From Campylobacterota bacterium (GTDB taxonomy: Bacteria > Babelota > Babeliae > Babelales > RVW-14), in NCBI GenBank assembly GCA_020633995.1, contig JACKCO010000004.1, forward strand, positions 1 to 64,000: 64,000 bases of DNA, given 5' to 3'. Of the stretch, positions 42,762-51,553 are shown in pieces (the stretch's first letter is position 1; each line of letters starts with the position of its first letter). The position numbers and the translations under genes were made by a program. Below the pieces are notes generated by a model. It made no database searches. It saw only the letters and a program-made list of their open reading frames with translations, and was not told where the DNA came from.

Positions 42762-44169
42762 CGCGTTGCTTGTAGCTGGGCATGATGCGATTGTTGCTCA
42801 ATGCACGCCACAAGGTAGTGGAGCACTTTCACTTGTACGTATTTGTGGGGACAGTGCGGTTGAAGTAGCAGATAAGCTTGCCAAGCTTTCGTCTGGAAAA
42901 AAATTAGTTGATTGTCAGTCTCATACCATTCATCATGGGCATGTGGTTAACAGAAAAAATGCTCCAGCTGATGTTGTTGATGAAGTGCTCTTTTTTCTCA
43001 TGCTTAGCCCTAAAACGTTTACGGGGCAAGATACCGTAGAAATCACAACTCATAATAATCAATTTATAGTTCAAAAGATTATAGAGCTTGCAGTTCAGGC
43101 TGGCGCACGTGTTGCTGAGCCGGGTGAATTTACCAGGCGTGCATTTTTGCATGGTAAAATTGATCTTGTTCAGGCTGAATCGATTAATGACTTAATTCAC
43201 GCGCAAACGCAACATGCGCTTGAAAAATCTATGCAACAGCTCAAGGGTTCACTTTCTTCGTTTTGTGCTCAGATAGAACAGGGCATTTTCCAGATACTGA
43301 CCTTAGTTGAGGCGAGTTTTGAGTTTCTTGACGAAGAGCAGCGAGACTTTGATTTTGATGAACTTGTTGAAGAAAAATTAACATTATTGTTAGAGCAGAT
43401 TAAAGCTGTTCAAGCAAATAATAATGCTGTTCAGCTTATCAAGCAAGGTGTTCGCATTGCTCTTTTAGGGTCAGTTAATGCAGGTAAATCAACATTATTT
43501 AATCGATTACTCAATAAACAGCGCGCCATTGTTACTGATATTGCAGGAACAACACGTGACAGCATTGAAGCGAATTTGTATAAAAATGGAAACTTTCTCA
43601 TGCTCGTTGACACTGCTGGGCTAAGGCAAACAGATGATGTTGTTGAAAAAGAGGGTATTATTCGTTCCCGCGAGCAGGCTGCGCATGCTGACATTGTTTT
43701 GCTTGTTTGTGATAGCTCCAAACCACTAAGTCAGGAGCAGCAGGATGACTATCAAGGTGTTATTAGCCAGTATGCCGACAAAGTTATTGTGGTTTTTAAC
43801 AAGATTGACATAGGTAGCAAAGATTTTGCTCAGCAGTATACGTTTTTTAAAGATATTCCTGCAGTTTTTGTATCTGCCCAAGAAGGTGATGGCATTGTGG
43901 AGCTTGAAGTGAGGTTGGATGATACAATTAAAAAACTTTTTTCGACATACAATTCCCCCTTTCTTCTGAATAAAAGACATATTGATGTTATAACTGAAAT
44001 TCAAAATAAACTTGAATTGCTTGCAAGTAACCAGCATCAACGGGTACACTATGAATTAATGGCACATCATCTTAAGCAACTTCTTGAGCATGTTGCTCAA
44101 CTTACCGGAAAGAATATTTCTGAGCGCATGATGGATATGGTCTTTGGCCAGTTCTGTGTTGGTAAGTGA
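42745..44169 (+). CDS. mnmE: tRNA modification GTPase MnmE
   Basis: MnmE, with MnmG, modifies the wobble uridine of several tRNAs. The N-terminal folate-binding domain has DAIVAQCTPQGSGALSLVRICG and AGARVAEPGEFTRRAFLHGKIDLVQAE. The G domain is inserted in a helical domain: GSVNAGKSTLFNRLL (~242), DIAGTTRDS, DTAGLR and FNKID. The protein ends in FGQFCVGK, matching the family's C-[IV]-G-K with the essential Cys. Length 474 is normal. It starts inside the jag gene, so the two are translationally coupled. Confidence 0.96.
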   Translation: MTRENNALLVAGHDAIVAQCTPQGSGALSLVRICGDSAVEVADKLAKLSSGKKLVDCQSHTIHHGHVVNRKNAPADVVDEVLFFLMLSPKTFTGQDTVEITTHNNQFIVQKIIELAVQAGARVAEPGEFTRRAFLHGKIDLVQAESINDLIHAQTQHALEKSMQQLKGSLSSFCAQIEQGIFQILTLVEASFEFLDEEQRDFDFDELVEEKLTLLLEQIKAVQANNNAVQLIKQGVRIALLGSVNAGKSTLFNRLLNKQRAIVTDIAGTTRDSIEANLYKNGNFLMLVDTAGLRQTDDVVEKEGIIRSREQAAHADIVLLVCDSSKPLSQEQQDDYQGVISQYADKVIVVFNKIDIGSKDFAQQYTFFKDIPAVFVSAQEGDGIVELEVRLDDTIKKLFSTYNSPFLLNKRHIDVITEIQNKLELLASNQHQRVHYELMAHHLKQLLEHVAQLTGKNISERMMDMVFGQFCVGK

Positions 44170-44196
44170 TTTGCATCACTAGGCCGAGGAGTAGTA

Positions 44197-45324
44197 ATGA
44201 ATCAGATGCATAGATATTTAGTTTGTACCCTGTTTATTTTACATACATTAACTTCTGTTTTTCCTCATGCAAAACCGCGAGTTAAAAAGCAGTCTCAAAA
44301 ATTTTCGTCCATGTTTGCTCACGTTATTCCCGACTACGTACATGAAATGCGTCAGTCGTCAGACTCTTATTTTTGGCAGCATGAAGATGGCGTCAAGCCC
44401 TTTAATGAGTTGATTTTTTCATGGAATGGCCATCGTCCCAAACAGGGCAAGTTTACTTTTTGGGTGAGCGTCAAGCATGGTGGTGGTTGGTCATCGTGGC
44501 ATCGCATTGCTGAGTGGGGCAAAAACCATCAGCGTAGCTTCATCAACCGTAAAAACCCCTATGTTCACACCAAGCATGTTCGTGTTGAGCTGCAAAAGGG
44601 CGTTAAGGCAAAGGGTTTTCGTGTTAAAGTAAGTGCAGAGGGTGGTGCTGATGTTAAAAATCTTAAAGCATTATTTGCTTGTTCATCAGACCTTAAGCAT
44701 TTTCCTCATCCTGAGTATGCCTTTAATATGCCAAGTGTTAGTATTGGCAATGTTCCTAAGCAATCACAAATGAAGCTTGCTCATCCTCGATGTCGTGATT
44801 TATGTTCACCGACCAGCAGCATGATGGTACTTAAGTATTTGTTGCATAAGGCTTATGGTTGCGTTTTGCCTCGTTGTTTACATAACCAGACAATTAATTT
44901 TGCCGATAAAGTTCACGACAAAGGCATTGATATTTATGGCAACTGGCTGCTTAACGTTGCTCAGGTTTACGATTCTTCGCAGGGCAAGCTGCTGTGTGGT
45001 GTTGGACGGTTGAATGGTTTCAAAGATTTGTACCAATACCTAAAACAAAGCATTCCCGTGGCGGTAAGTGTTCGTAATTTAACGGGCGGAGCAACACCAT
45101 ACGAGAATGGTCATTTTATGGTTGTTATTGGCTGGGATCAGGCAAAACGTTCTGTTGTCTGCATAGATCCAGCTTTTGATGCTAACCGTGCTACGCTTAA
45201 AAGCTACAAGCTTGGCAATTTCTTACGTTCATGGGCGCGCTCGCGCAATCTTTCTTATATTGCTACCCCAGTTAAAGATTTTTACTCTCGCTTTTCAGAC
45301 CAAGGTTTGTCTACTTTGTGGTAA
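44197..45324 (+). CDS. Exported C39-like papain-fold cysteine peptidase
   Basis: ATG 44197 follows GAGGAG. Signal peptide YLVCTLFILHTLTSVFPHA. Residues ~35-165 form a beta-rich domain (FNELIFSWNGHRPKQGKFTFWV, GWSSWHRIAEWG). From ~195 comes a peptidase_C39_2-like domain with Cys in CRDLCSPTSSMMVLKYL (~205), His in ENGHFMVVIGWD (~306) and Asp in VCIDPAFD (~327), giving a plausible Cys-His-Asp triad. Such domains process peptides or peptidoglycan cross-bridges, or act as toxins. It follows mnmE by 27 bases but is unrelated in function. Confidence 0.85.
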   Translation: MNQMHRYLVCTLFILHTLTSVFPHAKPRVKKQSQKFSSMFAHVIPDYVHEMRQSSDSYFWQHEDGVKPFNELIFSWNGHRPKQGKFTFWVSVKHGGGWSSWHRIAEWGKNHQRSFINRKNPYVHTKHVRVELQKGVKAKGFRVKVSAEGGADVKNLKALFACSSDLKHFPHPEYAFNMPSVSIGNVPKQSQMKLAHPRCRDLCSPTSSMMVLKYLLHKAYGCVLPRCLHNQTINFADKVHDKGIDIYGNWLLNVAQVYDSSQGKLLCGVGRLNGFKDLYQYLKQSIPVAVSVRNLTGGATPYENGHFMVVIGWDQAKRSVVCIDPAFDANRATLKSYKLGNFLRSWARSRNLSYIATPVKDFYSRFSDQGLSTLW

Positions 45325-45337
45325 AGGCAGCAGACTT

Positions 45338-45366
45338 TTTACAAATACTATTTTTTGAAGTATATT
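45338..45366 (+). promoter_or_regulatory. Promoter for the 919-residue exported protein
   Basis: TTTACA (45338-45343) and TATATT (45361-45366) are 17 bases apart. Transcription would begin near 45373, which rules out an upstream in-frame ATG at 45355 as the start and supports ATG 45424. Confidence 0.5.
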
Positions 45367-45423
45367 CGGGTACTTTTTTGGCCACAGAAAAATAGTTATT
45401 CTTTAAAAATAAAAGGTTTGCCC

Positions 45424-48183
45424 ATGCAGATAACCATAAGTACGAAAATTAAATGCATTTTTTTACCTGTGATGCTTGCGTTAGCATTAGCGCCATTGCA
45501 GGCGTGCGATGGAAGTGTAGATGAATCAAAAATACTGCAAAAGGTTGAGCTGGCATTACGCGTGCTAGAGGCAGGTGTTGATGTAGCGGTGACAAGCATG
45601 CAGGGTAGCGATACTCCTGGGCGTGAAGCATTTCGTAATGCGGTTCGTGATGGTGTTCGTGTTATTGCAAAAGCATTATGCATGTGTAATGATTTGCAGG
45701 TTGCAGAAATGTTTAATCTGACTGGTGGGGTCACTGATTTTGAGCTGAATGTTGATTTTTTATTGTTACAAGCTTATGACATTGTTCATCTTGGCTCACA
45801 TCTTTTTACAGCGCTTACAGAAATGAAAAGTGATCATAAAGCCTCTTCAAATTTTAAACAATCACTTGACGATGAAAAAGCGCAAGTTTCTGATTATTTG
45901 CTTGCGTTGAGTGCTGGTGGAGCGGGTATTTTTGGGGCTTTTAAAACACATCCACTTGATGAGAGCATACAGCGTCAATGGGCACACAATATTTATGTGC
46001 TTTCACGTGTTTTGCGTGAGGCTAGCAATCACAGCAATGATACACGCTATTTGTTGGGTTTAGGTCTTATTGCTTTGAATAATCTTTATTCTTGTCATCA
46101 GACTTGGGCTGGTACAAACACAAGAGATGGTGATTTTGGCCTGCAATTGCGTACACAGCTTGACTCTGACAGTACCAATGCGCGTAAGAACAGGGTGGTT
46201 GAAAGGCTTGTTGACCTCATGCAGAAATATAAGCCAGCCGACTTCAAACAAGAGGTGGTAGACAAGGGATACGGACAAAAATTATTTGAGCATGCATTGT
46301 CTGTGCGTGACATCGAACTGGCAAAATTATGCAAAGCTGCCGGGCTTTCTATGGATGACGCCACCAAAGTTTATTTGCTTGACTGTATAATCGATGAGCT
46401 GCAGGAAGGGGGAGAAGATCCCTGGATTGAGCTGCTCGACATCGTTGATGAGCAGACACATTGTCTACAAGAAAATATAATTAAGCTTGTTATTGAAAGA
46501 AAAAATCCGGTAACGTTATTCTGTCTTTTTGAACAGGGCAATACTGGCCAGGAGCATAAGCAACGTATTGCACAGTGTTGTGTTGCCGAGTTGCCACGCC
46601 ATTGTACAAAAATGTTAGAAAAAGATCTTACAAGCCCTGATTTTAAAAAACACTTACAAGATGCCTATAAAAAAATGGAGGAGAATAAAGACTCTAAACT
46701 TGCTCATGATGATTATAAAAAATTACGTAGCCTGCTCTTCCCAGAGCTTTCTCCTGAGCCTGACAAGGGTAATAAGGGCGATAAAAAAACCAAAGATGGG
46801 TCGGGAAAAGATGGTGCGCAAGAAGACGACGAGCCGAAAGATACTAATCCTGCATTGACCGAACAAAAAAAGAAGTTATGCACACTAGCACAGGATGGAA
46901 GGTTACTAGCTATAAACAATTGGGAAAAGACTGTTGAAGCTTTGGAGGGTGATGTTGACATTAAGTTGGATGTTAATTTCTTTAGGCATTGCGCACCCAA
47001 GCAACTTTGCATAGATTGGTATGGCCATTTCTCACGAGGGATACGTAATTCGAGTATACCGCAAATGAAAATGCTCTTTGACCGAGATCTATCTCCGTTT
47101 GCTTTGGTAGGGCGGTCAGATGGTTCTTGTCACGTGAGTTGGGATATGGCTAAGAAAATGCTTGTTGATGGAGATGAGAATCCTGAAAATATTCAGTTTT
47201 TACAAGACATCTTAAAAAATAAAGCTTTTGGTGATGAATGGGTAATGCAGGGGATGTCCAGAGGATTTACGGATATGCGAAAATATAACCCTGTAGAGCT
47301 TGCATTAGCAGAAAAGAAACCGCTGTTTGCAAAAATATTGGTAGAGCACTTTGTCAGACAAGGCATCTTTGAGCTGCCAGTTTATGCTGGCTACTCGGAT
47401 AAAACATCAGCTAATCTAATTACCAGTAAAAAAAGTATAGCTGACTATATCAAAGAAATTGTGAAAGCAGGTGTTTCAGAGCAAGTGTGTGGTGAGCTTG
47501 AGAATCTTGCAAGGCAGTGTGAAGATAAACCGTGCAGGTTAGCAAAAAGATATGCTTATAAAATTGTCCAGAGTCAATTGTTTGATGAAGAAGATGCAGG
47601 CGAGGTAGTAAAAATTATCAATGAAAATAAAATAAAAGGTTTAAATAATTGGTGCCTGAAACAAATCTCAGGCGATGTATATTGGAAAATGTGGCCAGCT
47701 AGATTTAAAAAATGGGTTCAAGCTGCAAATGTTGCACAAATGAGGACTTTGTTTGATGCGGGTATTGCTCCTGTCGGGAATTTTAAAGAGAATGATGATT
47801 TAGCAGTTTTAAGCTTTCAAAGCAAGCAAGCTGTCGTACATACGTGGCACATGATTGCACAGCTTGTCAGGCGTTGTGAGGTAACTGAAGAAAGCGCGCG
47901 GCTCATGACAGATATTTTTAATTGTCAGCAGTGGGATGAGTTAATGAATAAGCAAGAGGATGGGCTGATATTTCTTACCGGTAGCACAAAAAGTGGGCTT
48001 GACGATAAAAAGACCTACAATTTACTGCAGCTTGCTATGCTTAACAACAAGCTGCAGTTTGCTGAACTTATCAAAACAGAGCTAGAAAAACGCGGCGTTA
48101 CAAAACTCAAAGATTATTCTGTTCAAGGATATCCTGAAAAGCCTTTGGCGCAATATTTCAAAAATGGTGATTCTGAGGGCTAG
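45424..48183 (+). CDS. Very large exported protein, degenerate ankyrin-like repeats
   Basis: The 919-residue protein begins at ATG 45424, 7 bases after AAAAGG. The signal peptide (TKIKCIFLPVMLALALAPLQAC) ends in L-Q-A-C, a possible lipobox. No family is recognised. The N-terminal ~230 residues are helical and resemble the same region of the ankyrin protein at 51554 (GLGLIALNNLYSCHQTWAG against AFGLLSFICLAYHALSGDE). Short helix pairs later look like worn ankyrin repeats (NPVELALAEKKPLFAKILVE, YNLLQLAMLNNKLQFAELIK). A Lys/Asp/Gly-rich hinge lies at ~440-475. It is a candidate host-directed or surface protein; this is inference. Confidence 0.68.
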   Translation: MQITISTKIKCIFLPVMLALALAPLQACDGSVDESKILQKVELALRVLEAGVDVAVTSMQGSDTPGREAFRNAVRDGVRVIAKALCMCNDLQVAEMFNLTGGVTDFELNVDFLLLQAYDIVHLGSHLFTALTEMKSDHKASSNFKQSLDDEKAQVSDYLLALSAGGAGIFGAFKTHPLDESIQRQWAHNIYVLSRVLREASNHSNDTRYLLGLGLIALNNLYSCHQTWAGTNTRDGDFGLQLRTQLDSDSTNARKNRVVERLVDLMQKYKPADFKQEVVDKGYGQKLFEHALSVRDIELAKLCKAAGLSMDDATKVYLLDCIIDELQEGGEDPWIELLDIVDEQTHCLQENIIKLVIERKNPVTLFCLFEQGNTGQEHKQRIAQCCVAELPRHCTKMLEKDLTSPDFKKHLQDAYKKMEENKDSKLAHDDYKKLRSLLFPELSPEPDKGNKGDKKTKDGSGKDGAQEDDEPKDTNPALTEQKKKLCTLAQDGRLLAINNWEKTVEALEGDVDIKLDVNFFRHCAPKQLCIDWYGHFSRGIRNSSIPQMKMLFDRDLSPFALVGRSDGSCHVSWDMAKKMLVDGDENPENIQFLQDILKNKAFGDEWVMQGMSRGFTDMRKYNPVELALAEKKPLFAKILVEHFVRQGIFELPVYAGYSDKTSANLITSKKSIADYIKEIVKAGVSEQVCGELENLARQCEDKPCRLAKRYAYKIVQSQLFDEEDAGEVVKIINENKIKGLNNWCLKQISGDVYWKMWPARFKKWVQAANVAQMRTLFDAGIAPVGNFKENDDLAVLSFQSKQAVVHTWHMIAQLVRRCEVTEESARLMTDIFNCQQWDELMNKQEDGLIFLTGSTKSGLDDKKTYNLLQLAMLNNKLQFAELIKTELEKRGVTKLKDYSVQGYPEKPLAQYFKNGDSEG

Positions 48184-48214
48184 GTTCTTGATTTAAAGGC
48201 AAAATGTCGGCACG

Positions 48215-48254
48215 ATTAAGGCATATATCTAGCTATTTAAATGTATGCCTTAAT
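48215..48254. repeat. 11-bp inverted repeat upstream of clpB
   Basis: ATTAAGGCATA (48215-48225) and TATGCCTTAAT (48244-48254) are perfect complements with 18 bases between, about 45 bases before ATG 48299. It is not the CIRCE heat-shock operator. It may be a terminator for the upstream gene (only a weak T-run follows), an operator, or a leader hairpin of clpB. Confidence 0.5.
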
Positions 48255-48298
48255 TTCTATCAGCATGTTGAGAAAAATTCTAAAGCAAAGGATGCACG

Positions 48299-50854
48299 AT
48301 GAACGGTGATAAATTTACTCACGCTTTTACTGAGTTACTGCAAACAGCGATGGAGTTAGCAACTGATAGTGGTCATGCAACGCTGCAGGCGCTGCATGTG
48401 TTGAGTGCACTGAGTGAGCATGAATTAACGGCTTCTTGTGCTCAAGCGCTAGGGGCCGATCTTGTCCAGCTTAAGCAGGTTGTTAGCAGTGAGCTTGAGA
48501 GTTTGCCTACCGTAAGTGGTGCTCAGCCAACGCCAGACCAGTCTATGCAAAAATTGCTTAGCTCATGCAGGCAAGAAGCAAAGGCTTTGGGAGATGAGTT
48601 TATCAGCGTTGATGTATGTTTGTTGGTGTGTTGTAGCGTTGATTTATTTTCATCAAGCGTAAAAAGCTTTTTAAATCAGCAACTTCCGGCCGGCCGGGTT
48701 AAAGAGTGGGTACAAAAAATGCGTGCGGGGCAAAGTGTGAAAAGTCAAACTGCTGAAGGTAACTATCAAGTGCTTGAAAAATATTGCCAAGATTTAACTA
48801 AGCAGGCACGAGATGGCAAGCTTGATCCTGTCATTGGGCGGCATGATGAAATTAGACGTGTTATCCAGATACTTTCACGTCGAACAAAAAATAACCCTGT
48901 GCTTGTTGGTGACCCGGGCGTAGGCAAAACAGCCATTGTAGAAGGTATTGCTCAGCGTATCATCAATAATGATGTACCAGAAAGTTTGAAGGGACATCAG
49001 ATTTTAGCACTTGATTTGGGTTCACTACTTGCGGGGACAAAGTATCGTGGAGAGTTTGAAGAGCGGCTTAAAGCGATATTAAATGAAATTGAAAAGCAGC
49101 AAAATGGTATTATTCTCTTTATCGATGAACTGCATATGTTAGTTGGTGCTGGTGCTACTGGCGGTGGTATGGACGCATCAAACCTACTCAAGCCAGCCCT
49201 TGCCCGTGGCATTTTGCATTGCATTGGTGCGACAACGGTTGCAGAATATCGCCAGTACATTGAAAAAGATGCGGCGCTTGAGCGTCGTTTTCAAAAGGTT
49301 CTTGTCGAAGAAGCATCAATTCAAGATGCTATTTCAATTTTACGTGGTCTCAAAGAGCGGTACGAATTACATCATGGTATTCGTATAAAAGATCAAGCAA
49401 TTGTAAAAGCAGTGCAGCTTTCAGCACGCATGATTCCAGACCGGTTTTTGCCGGACAAAGCAATTGACCTGATTGATGAGGCTGCTTCGATGGTTAAAAT
49501 GGCTATCGATTCAACGCCTGAGCAGATTGACAAGCTTGAGCGTAAGATTAGGCAGCTTGAGATTGAAAAAGTGGCGCTTGAAAAGGAAAAAGATGAGGCT
49601 TCCCAAAAGCGTTTAGCCGATGTAGGCCAAGAGCTTGCTAGTGCTAAAGAAAAACACCGTGAACTTGTTAGCGCCTGGCAGGCTGAGCGTAAGCCGCTGG
49701 AAGAGATTGGCAAGTACAAGGCTGAACTTGATGAGGCTAAAATAGCGTATGAGCGGGCTGAACGTGAAGGCGATTTCGCGAAAGCATCAAAAATAAAATA
49801 TGGCACGGTTGTTGAGCTTGAAAAAAAGCTTGAGCAGGCCCAACAAGCACTTGATAAAAATGGTACACATTTGATTAAAGAAGAAGTTGATGAAGACGAT
49901 ATCGCTGCGGTTCTTGCACGTTGGATTAAGGTGCCGGTTGAAAAATTGAGTATGGACGAAACGCAAAAGTTGATTGAAATGGAAGCTGAACTTGAGCGTC
50001 GTGTTGTGGGGCAGCAGGAAGCAGTCGGTAAAGTGGCAAACACAATTCGTGTACACCGTGCGGGCATTGCCGATCCTAATAAGCCGATTGGTTCATTTCT
50101 ATTTTTAGGGCCTACTGGTGTGGGCAAAACAGAAGTTGCGCGTACGCTTGCCGATTATTTGTTCAATGATCCAACAAAAATGGTACGCATTGACATGTCT
50201 GAGTACATGGAAAAACATGCCGTTTCACGTTTGATTGGTGCGCCGCCTGGCTATGTTGGCCATGAAGAAGGCGGTCAGCTCACTGAGGCGGTCAGGCGTC
50301 ATCCCTACAGCGTAGTTCTGTTTGATGAAATTGAAAAAGCTCACCCGGAAGTTTTTAACCTATTTTTACAGATTTTTGATGATGGTCATTTGACAGACTC
50401 AAAGGGGCGTACGGTTTCGTTTAAAAATTGTATTTTGATCATGACGTCCAACATTGGCTCAGACCTGATTTTACAGGCGGGAACTGTTGATGAAAAAGTA
50501 CGCAATAACATAGAACAGTTATTACATAAGAACTTTAGGCCTGAATTTTTAAATCGTATCGATGAGATCGTTTATTTCAACTCGCTGAGTCAGGAAGCAT
50601 TGCACGGTATTGTGTTGATCCAGCTTGACGGACTTAAAAAACGCATGGCAGAACGGGATATTCAGCTTTCGATTTCAGAATCGGCAGTTGCCCAGCTTGC
50701 CCAGCGTGGATACGTCAAAGAATTTGGTGCTCGGCCGTTAAAACGAGCTATCAATCAGTATGTGATTAGTCCACTATCAGTTCAGATCTTACAGCATCCT
50801 GAAAAAAAGCAGTTTTCAGTTGATATCAAAAACGGTGAGTTTGAGATTAGTTAA
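48299..50854 (+). CDS. clpB: ClpB disaggregase
   Basis: ClpB is a hexameric AAA+ chaperone that rescues aggregated proteins with DnaK. The N-domain (~1-150) is present but diverged. NBD1 has NPVLVGDPGVGKTAIVEG (~204), GTKYRGEFEERLKAI and LFIDELHMLVGAG. The middle coiled coil runs ~400-525 (IDKLERKIRQLEIEKVALEKE), which distinguishes ClpB from ClpA/ClpC. NBD2 has GPTGVGKTEVARTLA (~603), PPGYVGHEEGGQLTEAVRRHPYSV and LFDEIEKAHPEVFN. There is no ClpP-binding tripeptide loop. 851 residues, normal. With grpE in the same window it belongs to the heat-shock set. Confidence 0.96.
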   Translation: MNGDKFTHAFTELLQTAMELATDSGHATLQALHVLSALSEHELTASCAQALGADLVQLKQVVSSELESLPTVSGAQPTPDQSMQKLLSSCRQEAKALGDEFISVDVCLLVCCSVDLFSSSVKSFLNQQLPAGRVKEWVQKMRAGQSVKSQTAEGNYQVLEKYCQDLTKQARDGKLDPVIGRHDEIRRVIQILSRRTKNNPVLVGDPGVGKTAIVEGIAQRIINNDVPESLKGHQILALDLGSLLAGTKYRGEFEERLKAILNEIEKQQNGIILFIDELHMLVGAGATGGGMDASNLLKPALARGILHCIGATTVAEYRQYIEKDAALERRFQKVLVEEASIQDAISILRGLKERYELHHGIRIKDQAIVKAVQLSARMIPDRFLPDKAIDLIDEAASMVKMAIDSTPEQIDKLERKIRQLEIEKVALEKEKDEASQKRLADVGQELASAKEKHRELVSAWQAERKPLEEIGKYKAELDEAKIAYERAEREGDFAKASKIKYGTVVELEKKLEQAQQALDKNGTHLIKEEVDEDDIAAVLARWIKVPVEKLSMDETQKLIEMEAELERRVVGQQEAVGKVANTIRVHRAGIADPNKPIGSFLFLGPTGVGKTEVARTLADYLFNDPTKMVRIDMSEYMEKHAVSRLIGAPPGYVGHEEGGQLTEAVRRHPYSVVLFDEIEKAHPEVFNLFLQIFDDGHLTDSKGRTVSFKNCILIMTSNIGSDLILQAGTVDEKVRNNIEQLLHKNFRPEFLNRIDEIVYFNSLSQEALHGIVLIQLDGLKKRMAERDIQLSISESAVAQLAQRGYVKEFGARPLKRAINQYVISPLSVQILQHPEKKQFSVDIKNGEFEIS

Positions 50855-50916
50855 AATCTCTGAGATTAGGCGTTATTTTTATCGTTACCAGCTGGAAGCT
50901 AGAGAGGGTGTATGTT

Positions 50917-51411
50917 ATGAATATTTCGAGCAAGGCTCTTTTGCTTATTTTTAGTACTTTTTATGTAATTAACTCTGACTTGTTAGCACTTGAGAAAAAG
51001 CGGCCATTGAGTGAGGGGGCGGGGTATTCTTCACAGCTAAGCGATTCGGAGCTGAGTGATAGTGAATGTGAAGAACGGATGTGTGAGCAGAGTATCCAGA
51101 ACCTTCTTGAAAGGCTTAATAACGCTGAAAAAAATATAGATACGCTTACACGAGAGTTTGAGAAGGAGCTTAAAGACGGGCACCTAGGAGGTGTCGAAGG
51201 TCTGCTTTTTAAAGCAATCAAAGCTGGTTGCGCTCGGGCCGTTGCGGTTTTGCTTAAGTTTGATGAGGGGATTGATTTTAAGAAAGAGCATTTTTGGGGG
51301 CGCATAATTAGCGGTAAACGTCGAATATGCGTGACAACGTTGCAGATAGAAGTTGATGCATGTCAAAACGAGGATATTAAAGAGCTTGTTCGGAGGTATC
51401 AAGTTAGCTGA
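50917..51411 (+). CDS. Small exported ankyrin-type protein
   Basis: A 164-residue product from ATG 50917, 8 bases after GAGAGGG. Signal peptide NISSKALLLIFSTFYVINSDLLA. A Ser/Glu-rich segment (GYSSQLSDSELSDSECEE) is followed by a coiled-coil-prone helix (~50-80) and one ankyrin-like unit (GLLFKAIKAGCARAVAVLLKFDEGID). The end (TTLQIEVDACQNEDIKELVRRY) is a second degenerate unit. Function unknown. It lies between clpB and the 886-residue ankyrin protein, all on the same strand. Confidence 0.6.
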   Translation: MNISSKALLLIFSTFYVINSDLLALEKKRPLSEGAGYSSQLSDSELSDSECEERMCEQSIQNLLERLNNAEKNIDTLTREFEKELKDGHLGGVEGLLFKAIKAGCARAVAVLLKFDEGIDFKKEHFWGRIISGKRRICVTTLQIEVDACQNEDIKELVRRYQVS

Positions 51412-51553
51412 TGTGTGTGTTTGAGTGGAACCACAAAAAACTATCATTTGTTCTACATTCTTTGCCAAATTAGATTTTTCTCAGATCCTAGGTATGATGT
51501 ACTCGAGCTGAACGGGTCCTGTTACGTTTAAATAGCTTGGGAAAGGTGAGCCG

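Noticed and set aside
45355..45423. Longer start for the 919-residue protein at ATG 45355
   Set aside because: It overlaps the promoter at 45338-45366, and the added residues would displace the signal peptide.
48215..48254. CIRCE heat-shock operator upstream of clpB
   Set aside because: The arms ATTAAGGCATA/TATGCCTTAAT and the 18-base spacer do not match the CIRCE pattern TTAGCACTC-n9-GAGTGCTAA.
49393..50127. 244-codon Ser-rich minus-strand ORF inside clpB
   Set aside because: Antisense shadow of the clpB middle coiled coil (Glu/Lys codons read as Ser/Phe). clpB is fully conserved in the other strand.
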